From positions 434,001 to 498,000 of the forward strand of contig NZ_JAJEWJ010000001.1 in assembly GCF_020687765.1 (NCBI RefSeq): a DNA stretch of 64,000 bases, written 5' to 3'. Shown one piece after another: positions 1 through 8,221 of the stretch; positions within the stretch are counted from its first letter, which is position 1, and every line of letters begins with the position of its first letter. This stretch comes from Sphingobacterium sp. FBM7-1 (GTDB lineage Bacteria > Bacteroidota > Bacteroidia > Sphingobacteriales > Sphingobacteriaceae). The notes below the pieces were generated by a model, which worked only from the letters and a program-made list of their open reading frames with translations, had not been told where the DNA came from and ran no database searches. Both the position numbers and the translations under genes were made by a program.

Positions 1-333
1 AGAGAAGGAAAGTTTTTTCTCAATCATTGAAGAAGACATTTTTGCTTTATTTGGTGTTCGAAAAAACACCTCCGATTTAACGCCAAAAAAGAAATCACTT
101 ATCTTAAAATTGACACAAAAATATTTTGACAATAAAAGATTGGTTTTAATGTTAATTGAAGTGTATATCAGAAGAAAATAGAGTTTTACCAAGATATTTT
201 AAAAATGATTAATTCGCTTCCTAATATCCTTGACTACTCAGAACACATAGATTATTTTGAACAAAAAATAGTGTGGAAAAAAATGGATATTGAGCGAGAG
301 ATAAAAAGATATTTTATGGATGAATTTTATTAA
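1..333 (+). pseudogene. 3' end of an unknown gene, apparently frameshifted
   Basis: The left edge holds the tail of an AT-rich coding region. One frame is open from base 2 to a stop at 179-181 and ends in LIEVYIRRK. A second frame is open from 160 and reads VYQKKIEFYQDILKMINSLP onward to a stop at 331-333. The two frames overlap around 160-168, where both contain a VY pair. Joining them there gives one continuous lysine-rich helical sequence, which suggests a one-base indel in a single gene. The alternative is a separate 42-aa ORF starting with ATG at 205. I do not recognise the family, and the 5' end lies outside the window. It is chromosomal, outside the ICE. Confidence 0.35.
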
Positions 334-390
334 TAAGGGATTAAGCTATTAATATTTTGTTACAATACCGCCCCCCTTTTAGCCCCCTTA

Positions 391-430
391 AAAAAAATAA
401 AACCCAGTAAGTTAGCAACTTAAAGGGTTT
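391..430 (-). terminator. Rho-independent terminator of the original tRNA-Met locus
   Basis: The stem pairs AAACCC with GGGTTT and TAAGTT with AACTTA around an AGC loop (400-430). On the minus strand a run of T follows (complement of the A tract at 391-399). It sits immediately 3' of the tRNA-Met fragment at 434-477, so it most likely ended the tRNA-Met transcript before the ICE inserted. It may also act on the plus-strand gene to its left. Confidence 0.7.
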
Positions 431-433
431 TTC

Positions 434-477
434 AGTGCGCCCACCTGGGCTCGAACCAGGGACCAAAAGATTATGAG
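434..477. repeat. attL: 44-bp tRNA-Met 3' end repeat
   Basis: This is identical over 44 bp to 44235-44278. It begins in the discriminator region of the tRNA, covers the T-arm and runs to the anticodon loop, where the two copies diverge. Left of it is chromosome and a tRNA-type terminator; right of it is ICE sequence. Confidence 0.9.
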
Positions 478-571
478 ACTTTCGGCCTGTACCTTTTTAC
501 ACGGTGCAAAATCGTCGTTTCCGACTTGCAGAAGCAATATATGAACAATTTTTGGAATCGTGAAATTTTGC

Positions 572-596
572 TCCGTAACACATTTGTAACGTTTTT
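572..596 (+). promoter_or_regulatory. Candidate integrase arm-type site, left end
   Basis: The 25-bp sequence TCCGTAACACATTTGTAACG plus TTTTT matches 44075-44099 at 22 of 25 positions, in the same orientation. Each copy lies a short distance inside its att repeat (about 95 bp left, about 135 bp right). Each contains two close CGTAAC/TGTAAC half-sites. This is the layout expected for arm sites of a tyrosine recombinase. The function is inferred from position and repetition only. Confidence 0.5.
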
Positions 597-603
597 CAAA
601 GCT

Positions 604-2289
604 TTATATTATTTTCACAAAGTCAACGCCAACTCTAGATGGATGACCAAACGCATGATTCGCTATTCTCTGAGCATAGTCACTTCTCAATGTTGTAATG
701 TACTCGACATTGATATAATTGAGATTCTGTTCAGCGCCAGTTTTGGACATCTTGTTTGTAATATCCCAAATTCTTATTGTGTTGTCAACAAGTTTGTTAC
801 TCTCAACATTATAAACTTTAGGTTTGATGTAAAAAGGTTTATATAAAAAACCTTTGTATGCTTTCAACTCTGCTTCCAACTTTCTACAACTAAACTGTTC
901 TTCTGATTCATCATCTAGTTTTTTGATTTTATCTTTTTTTACAATCTCTGTATCCCCCCAATGAACAACCTTATTATTAGGAAGAAAACTGAGAAATGCT
1001 GTATCCCCTAACCTCAACGCAGTCTCTAAATCAGGAAACTCTTTCCCCTTAGCGAAATAATAATTTGACTCTATTTTGTTCGGATAATAACAATCACATA
1101 ATGCAGTAATGCATAAATAATAATTGTCATTAACATCTTTGAATACATCTCCGAAATTTAAATTCGGAATATCTTCAGGGGTTATGCCTTTTACAGTCAC
1201 TGAATTATAAAAAACATTTAATTGAAATAAATCTTCTTTAGTAGCAACTTCCTTTATCTCATCACTTTTATTTTTTAAAAATTCAGAATCAAGTAGTTTG
1301 AGTTTAGCAGTTCTCAACTTCAAAGTAGCTTGCTCAAGTAATAGCTTTTTGATAACTATACCAAAAGTTTTATCATCTTTTATATGGTTCCTAAATTGGA
1401 ATAGTGCTTCTGTCGAAGATTTCAATATTGTTTCGTCAATGAAACGTTCGTTCGCATTGAAAATAGATTGCATCTCTAAGCCAAGTAGCTGAAAAAAACT
1501 ACTATTACTTTTTATGATTTCATTAGAGATTCTCTGAATTAAATGCTTATAATCAGAGTCGTCGTTTTCCTTTTTAATAGCTAACACAAATGTGTTATTT
1601 ATTATGAAAGAATTAGCTCCAGAATAGATGACCTCATGATTAATTACAGATCCATCTTGAAAAAAATATACTTCTTTATTGAGAGATATTCTTATTAAGT
1701 CAAGTATAGTTTCCTTAGGCTTATTTCTAAATCTTTCAATCGGAAAATCTTCAACAGAGATTTGATTTTCATCGAAAAAAGTATCAATACTATTGCTCGG
1801 ATTTTTATAAAAGCTTTCAATATCTTCAATAGTGATATACGAATAAGTATCCTTAATGGTTTCAGCATCTTCATCTTGTAAGCCAGAGAAATAGGCTGTT
1901 AGATAAATTGGTATATTATCGAAATTTTTTGATCTCGAATATATACAACAAAAATTTATATAAGGTATTTCTATTGATTTAGAAAGTAGTTCTAAAGAGT
2001 ATTGCTGACCATCGTCATTATCTAACTCCCAGTCTAATAGGATCAAATCTTTTCCAGAAAACAAATAGTTTATTAGCGCAGTATCGGTCAAATCGTCTTT
2101 TTCAAACTTATGGACTACTAAACTTTTCCCATTCTTTTTAAAAGTTTTAAACAAATCAACAGATAGCTTTTCTTCGACCACCTGTGTGTTTATGGGAGTT
2201 TCAGAAAAGAAATCTTTTGCCTTTTCATCAATAAATACAGCAGAATTAATTGATGAATTCAATATATCAATTGCTTTTTGACTATACAT
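604..2289 (-). CDS. Receiver-domain protein of a methyltransferase/GHKL operon
   Basis: This 561-aa protein is the last gene of the cargo operon. Residues about 15-150 look like a response-regulator receiver fold: an acidic pair D21/E22 after a hydrophobic strand (AVFIDE), a likely phospho-acceptor D86 at the end of the next strand (LILLDWEL), and a later strand ending in a Ser (CCIYSRS). The remaining 400 residues have no domain I recognise. The C-terminus holds a basic/aromatic stretch (RSDYAQRIANHAFGHPSRVG) that could be a nucleic-acid or interaction tail. It overlaps the stop of the GHKL gene by 8 nt, so the two are probably translated together. It likely receives a signal or phosphate from that partner and acts as the output protein. 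Base composition is much more AT-rich than the tra genes. Confidence 0.7.
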   Translation of the reverse strand: MYSQKAIDILNSSINSAVFIDEKAKDFFSETPINTQVVEEKLSVDLFKTFKKNGKSLVVHKFEKDDLTDTALINYLFSGKDLILLDWELDNDDGQQYSLELLSKSIEIPYINFCCIYSRSKNFDNIPIYLTAYFSGLQDEDAETIKDTYSYITIEDIESFYKNPSNSIDTFFDENQISVEDFPIERFRNKPKETILDLIRISLNKEVYFFQDGSVINHEVIYSGANSFIINNTFVLAIKKENDDSDYKHLIQRISNEIIKSNSSFFQLLGLEMQSIFNANERFIDETILKSSTEALFQFRNHIKDDKTFGIVIKKLLLEQATLKLRTAKLKLLDSEFLKNKSDEIKEVATKEDLFQLNVFYNSVTVKGITPEDIPNLNFGDVFKDVNDNYYLCITALCDCYYPNKIESNYYFAKGKEFPDLETALRLGDTAFLSFLPNNKVVHWGDTEIVKKDKIKKLDDESEEQFSCRKLEAELKAYKGFLYKPFYIKPKVYNVESNKLVDNTIRIWDITNKMSKTGAEQNLNYINVEYITTLRSDYAQRIANHAFGHPSRVGVDFVKII

Positions 2290-5185
2290 TTCCGACGGTT
2301 ATTTGGTTGATAACGAAGCAAGCTCCGTTTAAAGAATTATACTTTTTATCATTGGTCGCGTAAATATCCAATCCGGATTCGTTTAAACTCTGTTTTGATA
2401 GGTATAAGCCAATCCCTCTTCCATTTGGACGTTGTGAATAAAAGAGTTCGAAGATATTAGTTAATCGGTAATCGGGTATTTTTTCGCCAGAGTTGGCAAC
2501 AACAATTTCATTTGTATCTGACAAATAGTCCAGTTTTATTGTCCTTTGCTCCTTATTACGCATCCAATAAATAGCATTGTTAATAATATTTATGAAAACC
2601 GTATGAATTACTGGCTCTTTAATAGTTATTGAATGTTTTTTGAAAGATTCTGACACATCGAAGCCAATATTATATTCTTCGATCTGATTTTCGAAAAATT
2701 CAAGTAAATAATTATAAATGGTATTACAAGAGACATCTTTCGCCAAAGCCCCAGATATTCTGTACAAGGGTGATAGTAAAGCATATTTATCTTCTAATTG
2801 TTTGAAGTTTTTTTCTAAAAAACTAAACTCCTTAATAGAATTAATCATGTTATTCTCACTCAAAACACCTAGTTGGTTATTGATTTTTGCATATAACTGA
2901 TTAAATTCATGATCGATAATCTCAACTGCAATCCCTAATTGTGCTGTATCCCGTGTCTGTTCCCACTGATATTTCATTTGCTCGTATTGAGCTTTGTAAG
3001 CACCTTGCACTTGCTCCTCATCAATATCAAAAGACAGACGTTTAATATGGTCTACTAGCGGAAACAATGTTTTTCCAGCCTCTTCAAATAAATTATTATA
3101 TTGCTTTTCAATTTCATCAGTAAACTGACGTACTTGCTCTTTAGAAACTATACCTCCAATAATTCTTTCTTTATTTTCTGAAAGAGCACTAATTAATCTT
3201 CTTGACCTTTCTCTATAATTTTTTGATAAAAAAGAAAATTTATCATCAAGCTGTTGTCTATAATCGTTGAGTGCTTTTTCTAAAGAAGAAATGTAGCTGT
3301 TGTATTTTTTTGTAAAATCGATCTTTAAATCTCGAATTTCTAACTTATCTTGCGCTTTTTTATTTAATTGTTCTCTTTTAGGAGACACTTGCTCAATATA
3401 ATTATTCAATCGATTTTCAAACTTGTATAATCTTTCTTTCTGGGTTTCTGTTGGCCTATAGCGCTTAGGAACTTTGGGAATTAAATTTCTAAGCTCAATG
3501 TCCATTTTTTGAAGTTCATCTAAAAGTCCTTCGACTTCTGAATATGCAACATTTATCCCTGCAAGTTTTTCATCCAAGGCGTTAAGCAAATTTTCATATT
3601 TGCTCTGATGTTCTTCCAGTCTTTTAGGGTAATCATTTAATGATTTAGTAAATGCTATCTTATCAGCTTTTTCTCGAGCTCGATCTGCTTTGAGTGCTTC
3701 GAACTCGTCATTCAATTGCTTCTTTTTATCTAAAAACAAAGATTTTTTTGCTTCTGTTGCAAAATAATCTAGAGCCAATGCTTTGAAAAAATTGATGGCA
3801 TCGCTAGTGAACGCCCTGTATTGGGCATTATTTATTAAGCCTTCCCTGCTAGACTTATCTTTAAGATTTTCATTTCGTTGTCTGGTTATGTCAAGATAGC
3901 CATACATTCTTCTGTAAGAAAAATAAGCTGTCCCTGCCCTTTTGGAACGTCTTTCTTCAAATCCTAAAAAGTCGGCATTTTCACGACCATAAGGCAAAAC
4001 CCTAAAGTTATCTCTAAAAATATATAAACCGCCATATTCACTAACTTTAGCTTTCAAGGCATTGAATTGATTTTCAGTTAGTGTAGAGGATTTTTCTTCT
4101 CCTTGGGAGTAACCCAACTCCAAAGGAATTTTTCCATAAAAACTTCTTTTATCTTTTTTACGTGGATTCGTGTAGGAATAATCAATTATTTCGTCATATA
4201 TTCTGATAACTCCTTGAAATGTTCCGTTACCGTCAAATTCACCCTTGATATATACGTCTGCCAGATCAAAATCAGATTTATTAAAGAAATTGCCTCTTGA
4301 ATCTAACAAGTCAAAAGCTTCCTGTTTAGCATTGATTATAAAGGTATTGTTTATACTAAAGTTTAAATCCTTAAAAGGATTTGTAAAAGCTGTAAGGCTG
4401 GAAATAACGAATTTGCGATCCTCTAATCCATCTTCATCTTTATCAGACAAGTCAATTATCTGATCAATCGGATTGAATGTTAAGAATATCGTACCGTGAC
4501 TATTTTCTTCAATATAAAATTTTTTTAGCTTGTCTAGAATCGGTTGTTCAAGTTTAGCATTTTGACTGTCTGTTATAATTTCCGATTTTAACTCAATTTG
4601 TTTGGCTTCCCAAATAGGCCTATTATCTAAATCTTTTTCTTTATCGAAGTTTTTTAGAAATGAAATTTTAAGACTAGCGAAAGATTCTTCAATCGTTTCT
4701 AAACTCTCAATTGATTTTATAGGGATAATAATATCATCTAAAAATAAATTATAGTTCTCCAATAACCTCCAGTCAAAATACACGGCCTGCAAAGGATATC
4801 CGATCTTTTTAGTAAGCATGAACATCGGATTACCTAGATAGGCTATTGATAGCCGACCAATACCTTTTTCTCCCGCTTTAATACGAGGTCGCTTCCATAA
4901 GGTGTTTTCTGATTCAACATCCTGTTCAGCCCTCGATTTTGAATCAGTACCTAAAACTAACCATTTATCAAGAATATCCGAATTAGACATTCCTTTTCCG
5001 TCATCTGATACAATAAAATAATTACTTTCTAAACCATTGAAATCTTTTTTGAATAACTCTGCTGATAGATTATCAGCGTACGCATCATAACCGTTCTTCC
5101 AAAGTTCTGTGATAGCGGTTGGTAAATCGGCAATTTGCCCTTTCCCTAATAAGTCAACGGCTCTAGCTTTGGTTCTAAACTGCAT
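2282..5185 (-). CDS. Dual GHKL ATPase: MORC/Hsp90-like N-terminus, histidine-kinase-like C-terminus
   Basis: This 967-aa protein has three parts. Residues about 1-330 are a GHKL ATPase of the MORC/Hsp90/MutL type: N-box AITELWKNGYDA (E27, N31, D34), G1 box SDDGKGM (60-66), LGTDSKSR, and G2 box GEKGIGRLS (105-113). Residues about 490-720 are long charged helices, probably coiled coil. The C-terminal 210 residues resemble a sensor histidine kinase: H-box IIDHEFNQL with H759, N-box NIINNAIYW (about 866-874), G1 ANSGEKI and G2 GRGIGLYLSK (about 922). It overlaps the methyltransferase stop by 11 nt and the receiver gene start by 8 nt. Known families pair MORC-like ATPases with restriction-modification genes. 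A histidine-kinase half in the same chain plus a receiver partner suggests a phosphorelay linked to DNA sensing. That role is inference. Confidence 0.8.
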   Translation of the reverse strand: MQFRTKARAVDLLGKGQIADLPTAITELWKNGYDAYADNLSAELFKKDFNGLESNYFIVSDDGKGMSNSDILDKWLVLGTDSKSRAEQDVESENTLWKRPRIKAGEKGIGRLSIAYLGNPMFMLTKKIGYPLQAVYFDWRLLENYNLFLDDIIIPIKSIESLETIEESFASLKISFLKNFDKEKDLDNRPIWEAKQIELKSEIITDSQNAKLEQPILDKLKKFYIEENSHGTIFLTFNPIDQIIDLSDKDEDGLEDRKFVISSLTAFTNPFKDLNFSINNTFIINAKQEAFDLLDSRGNFFNKSDFDLADVYIKGEFDGNGTFQGVIRIYDEIIDYSYTNPRKKDKRSFYGKIPLELGYSQGEEKSSTLTENQFNALKAKVSEYGGLYIFRDNFRVLPYGRENADFLGFEERRSKRAGTAYFSYRRMYGYLDITRQRNENLKDKSSREGLINNAQYRAFTSDAINFFKALALDYFATEAKKSLFLDKKKQLNDEFEALKADRAREKADKIAFTKSLNDYPKRLEEHQSKYENLLNALDEKLAGINVAYSEVEGLLDELQKMDIELRNLIPKVPKRYRPTETQKERLYKFENRLNNYIEQVSPKREQLNKKAQDKLEIRDLKIDFTKKYNSYISSLEKALNDYRQQLDDKFSFLSKNYRERSRRLISALSENKERIIGGIVSKEQVRQFTDEIEKQYNNLFEEAGKTLFPLVDHIKRLSFDIDEEQVQGAYKAQYEQMKYQWEQTRDTAQLGIAVEIIDHEFNQLYAKINNQLGVLSENNMINSIKEFSFLEKNFKQLEDKYALLSPLYRISGALAKDVSCNTIYNYLLEFFENQIEEYNIGFDVSESFKKHSITIKEPVIHTVFINIINNAIYWMRNKEQRTIKLDYLSDTNEIVVANSGEKIPDYRLTNIFELFYSQRPNGRGIGLYLSKQSLNESGLDIYATNDKKYNSLNGACFVINQITVGNV

Positions 5186-6269
5186 TTTTGTGGTTTTGAA
5201 TTATTGCTTTACCAATTGCAGACGCATATTTAGGTGGAACAGCATTGCCAATCATCCTCGCGGTATTCGCAATGCTCGTTGACTTAAATATGTAACTTTT
5301 AGGAAAAGATTGCAAAACCGCTCCTTCTCTCAAAGAAATAGCTCTATCTTCTTCTGGGTGCCCGAATCTCCCGTTTGATAAGCTAAAAAACTTTGTTGTT
5401 ATTGTAGGAGATGGTTTGTCCCACCACATTCGACCATATACATCTTTAAAACCATCCGTTTTCCCTTTGTGACATTTTGGAACCAATCGCTCATTATTTA
5501 CATAAGCTAGTCTCGTTCCTCCATTTTTGGGCGTAATTGCAAGTCGATCCAAATTTATTTTTTTTAGTCCCGCAACAGTATGTAAGAAGTCGGTGTTATC
5601 TTTATGGCCATGTGAAACTTTCGGGAATCCATTGTGCTCACCGATAACATCCCTAACTGTCACTTTCTTGCCTGTTATTGGAATGGGCATAATTTCCTGA
5701 GTAGTGACTCTGTTAGCTATTAATGTAAACCTTTTCCTGTGTTGCGGAACACCGTACTCACTTACTTCGTGAACATCAAAATGGACTTTGTATCCATTTG
5801 TCTTCAACCACCTTACAAATCCTGCCAATCCGCTAGCTCTTTTCTTCCTAAGAACTCCTGGTACATTTTCCACTACAACATATCCCGGGTTAAAATACTC
5901 TACGAAACGTCTAAACTCTTTCAGCAGGTTTTTGGATTTCTTCGACTTCTTTTTATCTGTGTATATAATACTCCAAAATTGACAGGGACTACAGCCGATG
6001 AGTACAAGTTCATCATCATTTTTCTTTAATGACAACCTGTTTTGCAATTCAGTTTCTTTCAATTCAAACACATCAGCATGGATAAATTCAGCTTCTCGGA
6101 TATTGGCTTTATAAGTTTCCATACAGCTCTCATCAACGTCTATACCTGCGAGAATTTTTATTCCCACATTTTGCATACCATAACTCATCCCCCCGCCAGA
6201 GCAAAAAAAGTCTACAGCCTTTAATTTTTTTTGATTATGCAAGTCTCGGTTTATTTGTTTCATACCCAA
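5175..6269 (-). CDS. DNA (cytosine-5)-methyltransferase of the cargo operon
   Basis: The 364-aa protein transfers a methyl group from S-adenosylmethionine to C5 of cytosine at a DNA site that cannot be read from the sequence. Motif I is VDFFCSGGGMSYGM (19-32). Motif IV is GCSPCQFWS with catalytic C96; FWS replaces the usual PFS. Motif VI is VENVPG (133-138), motif VIII is QHRKRF (176-181), and motif X is GNAVPPKYASAIGKAI near the C-terminus. Two in-frame ATGs (residues 1 and 3) could start it. No separate endonuclease gene lies next to it; the downstream genes are the GHKL ATPase and the receiver protein, so it is either the self-marking arm of a new-style restriction system or an epigenetic regulator. 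Confidence 0.92.
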   Translation of the reverse strand: MGMKQINRDLHNQKKLKAVDFFCSGGGMSYGMQNVGIKILAGIDVDESCMETYKANIREAEFIHADVFELKETELQNRLSLKKNDDELVLIGCSPCQFWSIIYTDKKKSKKSKNLLKEFRRFVEYFNPGYVVVENVPGVLRKKRASGLAGFVRWLKTNGYKVHFDVHEVSEYGVPQHRKRFTLIANRVTTQEIMPIPITGKKVTVRDVIGEHNGFPKVSHGHKDNTDFLHTVAGLKKINLDRLAITPKNGGTRLAYVNNERLVPKCHKGKTDGFKDVYGRMWWDKPSPTITTKFFSLSNGRFGHPEEDRAISLREGAVLQSFPKSYIFKSTSIANTARMIGNAVPPKYASAIGKAIIQNHKNAV

Positions 6270-6339
6270 ATTAATCGGTTTGTATGTTTTTATTTTTCAT
6301 GCAATATCCCTTTACAAGTCGAAAATGCATTCGTTATCT

Positions 6340-6555
6340 TTATTCATCATTTTTTGTTGATACTAATAGGCTTCTTACATTGACATCAAGAACCCTTGCT
6401 ATATCAAAAAGTGTTTCGACAGAGGGCTGTCTTGCATTATTACACCATTGAGAAACAGTTGCTTGGTTTTTACCCAATGTATCTGCAAGCCATTTATTCC
6501 TTTTATTCACCTCTGCTAATACGATTCTAATTCTGTTCAATTCTTTGCTAGTCAA
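6340..6555 (-). CDS. Small XRE-family regulator, C-protein-like
   Basis: This is a single-domain helix-turn-helix protein (NKWLADTLGKNQATVSQWCN followed by PSVETLFDIARVL) of about 71 aa, the size of the controller proteins that time restriction-modification operons. It precedes the methyltransferase by 70 nt on the same strand. The frame is open to 6576, but a Bacteroidetes -7 box covers that position. Related proteins begin at the T(S/T)KELNRI segment, so I place the start at the TTG of 6555. It probably binds near its own promoter and sets methyltransferase expression. I did not find a clear C-box. Confidence 0.75.
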   Translation of the reverse strand: MTSKELNRIRIVLAEVNKRNKWLADTLGKNQATVSQWCNNARQPSVETLFDIARVLDVNVRSLLVSTKNDE

Positions 6556-6573
6556 AATTATTTGTATTTTACG

Positions 6574-6581
6574 CAAAAATA
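6574..6581 (-). promoter_or_regulatory. -7 box of the XRE/methyltransferase operon
   Basis: On the minus strand the sequence reads TATTTTTG, which fits the Bacteroidetes -7 consensus TAnnTTTG. It lies about 20 bases in front of the proposed TTG start. No clean -33 TTTG at the usual distance is visible. Confidence 0.45.
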
Positions 6582-6701
6582 TACAAAAATTAAATAAATA
6601 TCATTACGATGAAGCTTAAAATTGAAAGATTTTTTTAGTAACCTCCTAATTATTTCTAAATCATCTACAAGATTTTATAAGATCTAGGCTCTAAATAAAA
6701 T

Positions 6702-6741
6702 GAAAATAAAAACCCCTGACCCAATAAAGGATCAGGGGTTT
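6702..6741 (-). terminator. Terminator at the end of the conjugation operon
   Basis: AAACCCCTGA (6710-6719) pairs with TCAGGGGTTT (6732-6741). On the minus strand the hairpin is followed by TTTTATTTTCATTTTATTT. It lies just after the last minus-strand gene of the tra block and separates it from the AT-rich cargo operon. Confidence 0.8.
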
Positions 6742-6758
6742 GGATGGACTGGTTTAGA

Positions 6759-7379
6759 TTAGCCCATGTTTGTAAAAGATTGATAGAACGTTTCAAATGG
6801 TGCTTTTGGTTTATGGGTTCTGATACCTGCACGGATACCCGATAATTTTTCAAAACGGTTCAATGAAAAAATACTGACCGGAATACGATACTTCTTTTTG
6901 TTGCAGTAAAACTCTCCGTGGTCATCAACAAGACTAAACCTTGCGTTCTTACCAAGTTGCCACGTCGCTACTTTACAGTCGGCTACACGGCCACTTATTC
7001 CCCCATCGAATACCGTATGTATTTTAGCGTTTGGGAAAAGGGATTTTAGCCACGTAAACTGTTGTTTGGATGGCAACAAACCCAATGAAACAAATGCGCT
7101 CAAACAAGGTGAATTAACCCAATTAGGGTAATAATGGCAAAAGCACAATATATCGCTTGCAGAATGACCGATAAAAAGATGGGTGACGGATACAGGCAAG
7201 CCGTCCGTCACCAACCACATACCTTTACAGACCGGAATACGGACACCATTTTCACTCCAATGCTCTTGGGCTATAATCTGATTTTCCAATGTATAAGGAA
7301 ACAGAATTTTATCCTCGACCACGTGGATATTAGGTGCAAAGAAGTTCCGTACTTCGGGCTTTAATCCGAGAAATACCAT
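6759..7379 (-). CDS. ICE-conserved protein, possible degenerate Toprim fold
   Basis: The 206-aa protein has no clear family. A central part (HLFIGHSASDILCF, then FVSLGLLPSKQQFTWLK, then IHTVFDGGISGRVADCKVA) has the spacing of a Toprim domain: a signature strand, a helix, and a D-G-G-x-x-G segment where active enzymes have D-x-D. The key acidic residues are not all present, so an active nicking or primase site is doubtful. Its stop is followed by the operon terminator and its start abuts the DUF4099-type gene (1-nt overlap), so it is the last gene of the transfer operon. It may take part in DNA processing after transfer; this is only a suggestion. Confidence 0.55.
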   Translation of the reverse strand: MVFLGLKPEVRNFFAPNIHVVEDKILFPYTLENQIIAQEHWSENGVRIPVCKGMWLVTDGLPVSVTHLFIGHSASDILCFCHYYPNWVNSPCLSAFVSLGLLPSKQQFTWLKSLFPNAKIHTVFDGGISGRVADCKVATWQLGKNARFSLVDDHGEFYCNKKKYRIPVSIFSLNRFEKLSGIRAGIRTHKPKAPFETFYQSFTNMG

Positions 7380-8191
7380 TACCTCGAAACGGTACGTCCG
7401 TAACCTCTACTTTCCTGTTTATCACGAAGATTTTGCACAAGGTCTTGAACGGTTTTCTCGTTACCGTGTTTTTCTTTTTTATCGGCCATCATCATGTCGG
7501 TCAATGCGCGGTTATATCCCTCGCTATATCCCTCGCTCTGCGGTTCAATCCTACCTTTTAGGTTATTGATACCTCGGAAAACTAAGTAAGATATACCACC
7601 GTCTAATAGCACGGATAAGATAAGCCGTTTCCGGTCTGAACGGATACCCTTATTGTCTGTTGCCGAATGTTGGATTTTGGTTCCGTCTTTGAGTTCCACT
7701 ACTTCACCGTTACGGAAAGCCTCCTGTTGCTTTTCCGAAAGTTCTTCGCCATTTACTCGGATGGGGGCTTGCACTTCGTCGGGTTCATACGCCACAAACT
7801 CCCTTGTCAAGTCGTCATATTCAATGATGACTTTCTTCTTTTTGTTTCCGTCAATCTCCTGTTCCTTGCTTACCACGTGCTTTTCTCCTGCGATCAGGGC
7901 TTTTCCCTCGTCATCGCTTAACAATGGATGCCATTGCGGTTCACGATATATAGGATGTATGTTTAGCTGTACCGTGCCATCTGTATTTCGGCTAAGGGAT
8001 AACTTTGCATCCAATTGACGGATGGCAAACCCGTCGATGTTCAGACCTGCCATGCTCAACATATCGGTTCTTCTCCCTGCAAGCAGTGCATCGATATTCT
8101 CCGGACTTATGCTGAACCCTCCATCTTTGTAAAGCCCCAATTTTTCAAGTTCATTTAGGGGCATTTCGTTTTCGTTGATAGGGTATTTCAT
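7379..8191 (-). CDS. DUF4099/DUF3945-type ICE protein
   Basis: The 270-aa protein resembles the DUF4099 and DUF3945 families common in Bacteroidetes conjugative elements. It begins with a segment on gene-product layout seen in those families (NELEKLGLYKDGGFSISPEN). Short repeated units follow with patterns such as HPIYREPQWHPLLSDDE and APIRVNGEELSEKQQEAF. It is charged and soluble with no signal peptide, and ends in a low-complexity tail. The families often flank topoisomerase or primase genes in these elements, but their biochemical role is not established. It lies between the ArdC-like gene and a possible Toprim protein, consistent with early DNA handling in the recipient. Confidence 0.7.
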   Translation of the reverse strand: MKYPINENEMPLNELEKLGLYKDGGFSISPENIDALLAGRRTDMLSMAGLNIDGFAIRQLDAKLSLSRNTDGTVQLNIHPIYREPQWHPLLSDDEGKALIAGEKHVVSKEQEIDGNKKKKVIIEYDDLTREFVAYEPDEVQAPIRVNGEELSEKQQEAFRNGEVVELKDGTKIQHSATDNKGIRSDRKRLILSVLLDGGISYLVFRGINNLKGRIEPQSEGYSEGYNRALTDMMMADKKEKHGNEKTVQDLVQNLRDKQESRGYGRTVSR

Positions 8192-8221
8192 GATGTAATT
8201 ATTTGTTAAGTTTTATAATTT

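Noticed and set aside
526-846. 106-codon plus-strand frame at the left ICE end
   Set aside because: It lies opposite the receiver-protein gene and the arm site and has no domain; a shadow frame.
6759-7379. Active topoisomerase or primase call for the 206-aa protein
   Set aside because: The Toprim-like segment lacks the full set of acidic residues, so only a weak resemblance is reported.
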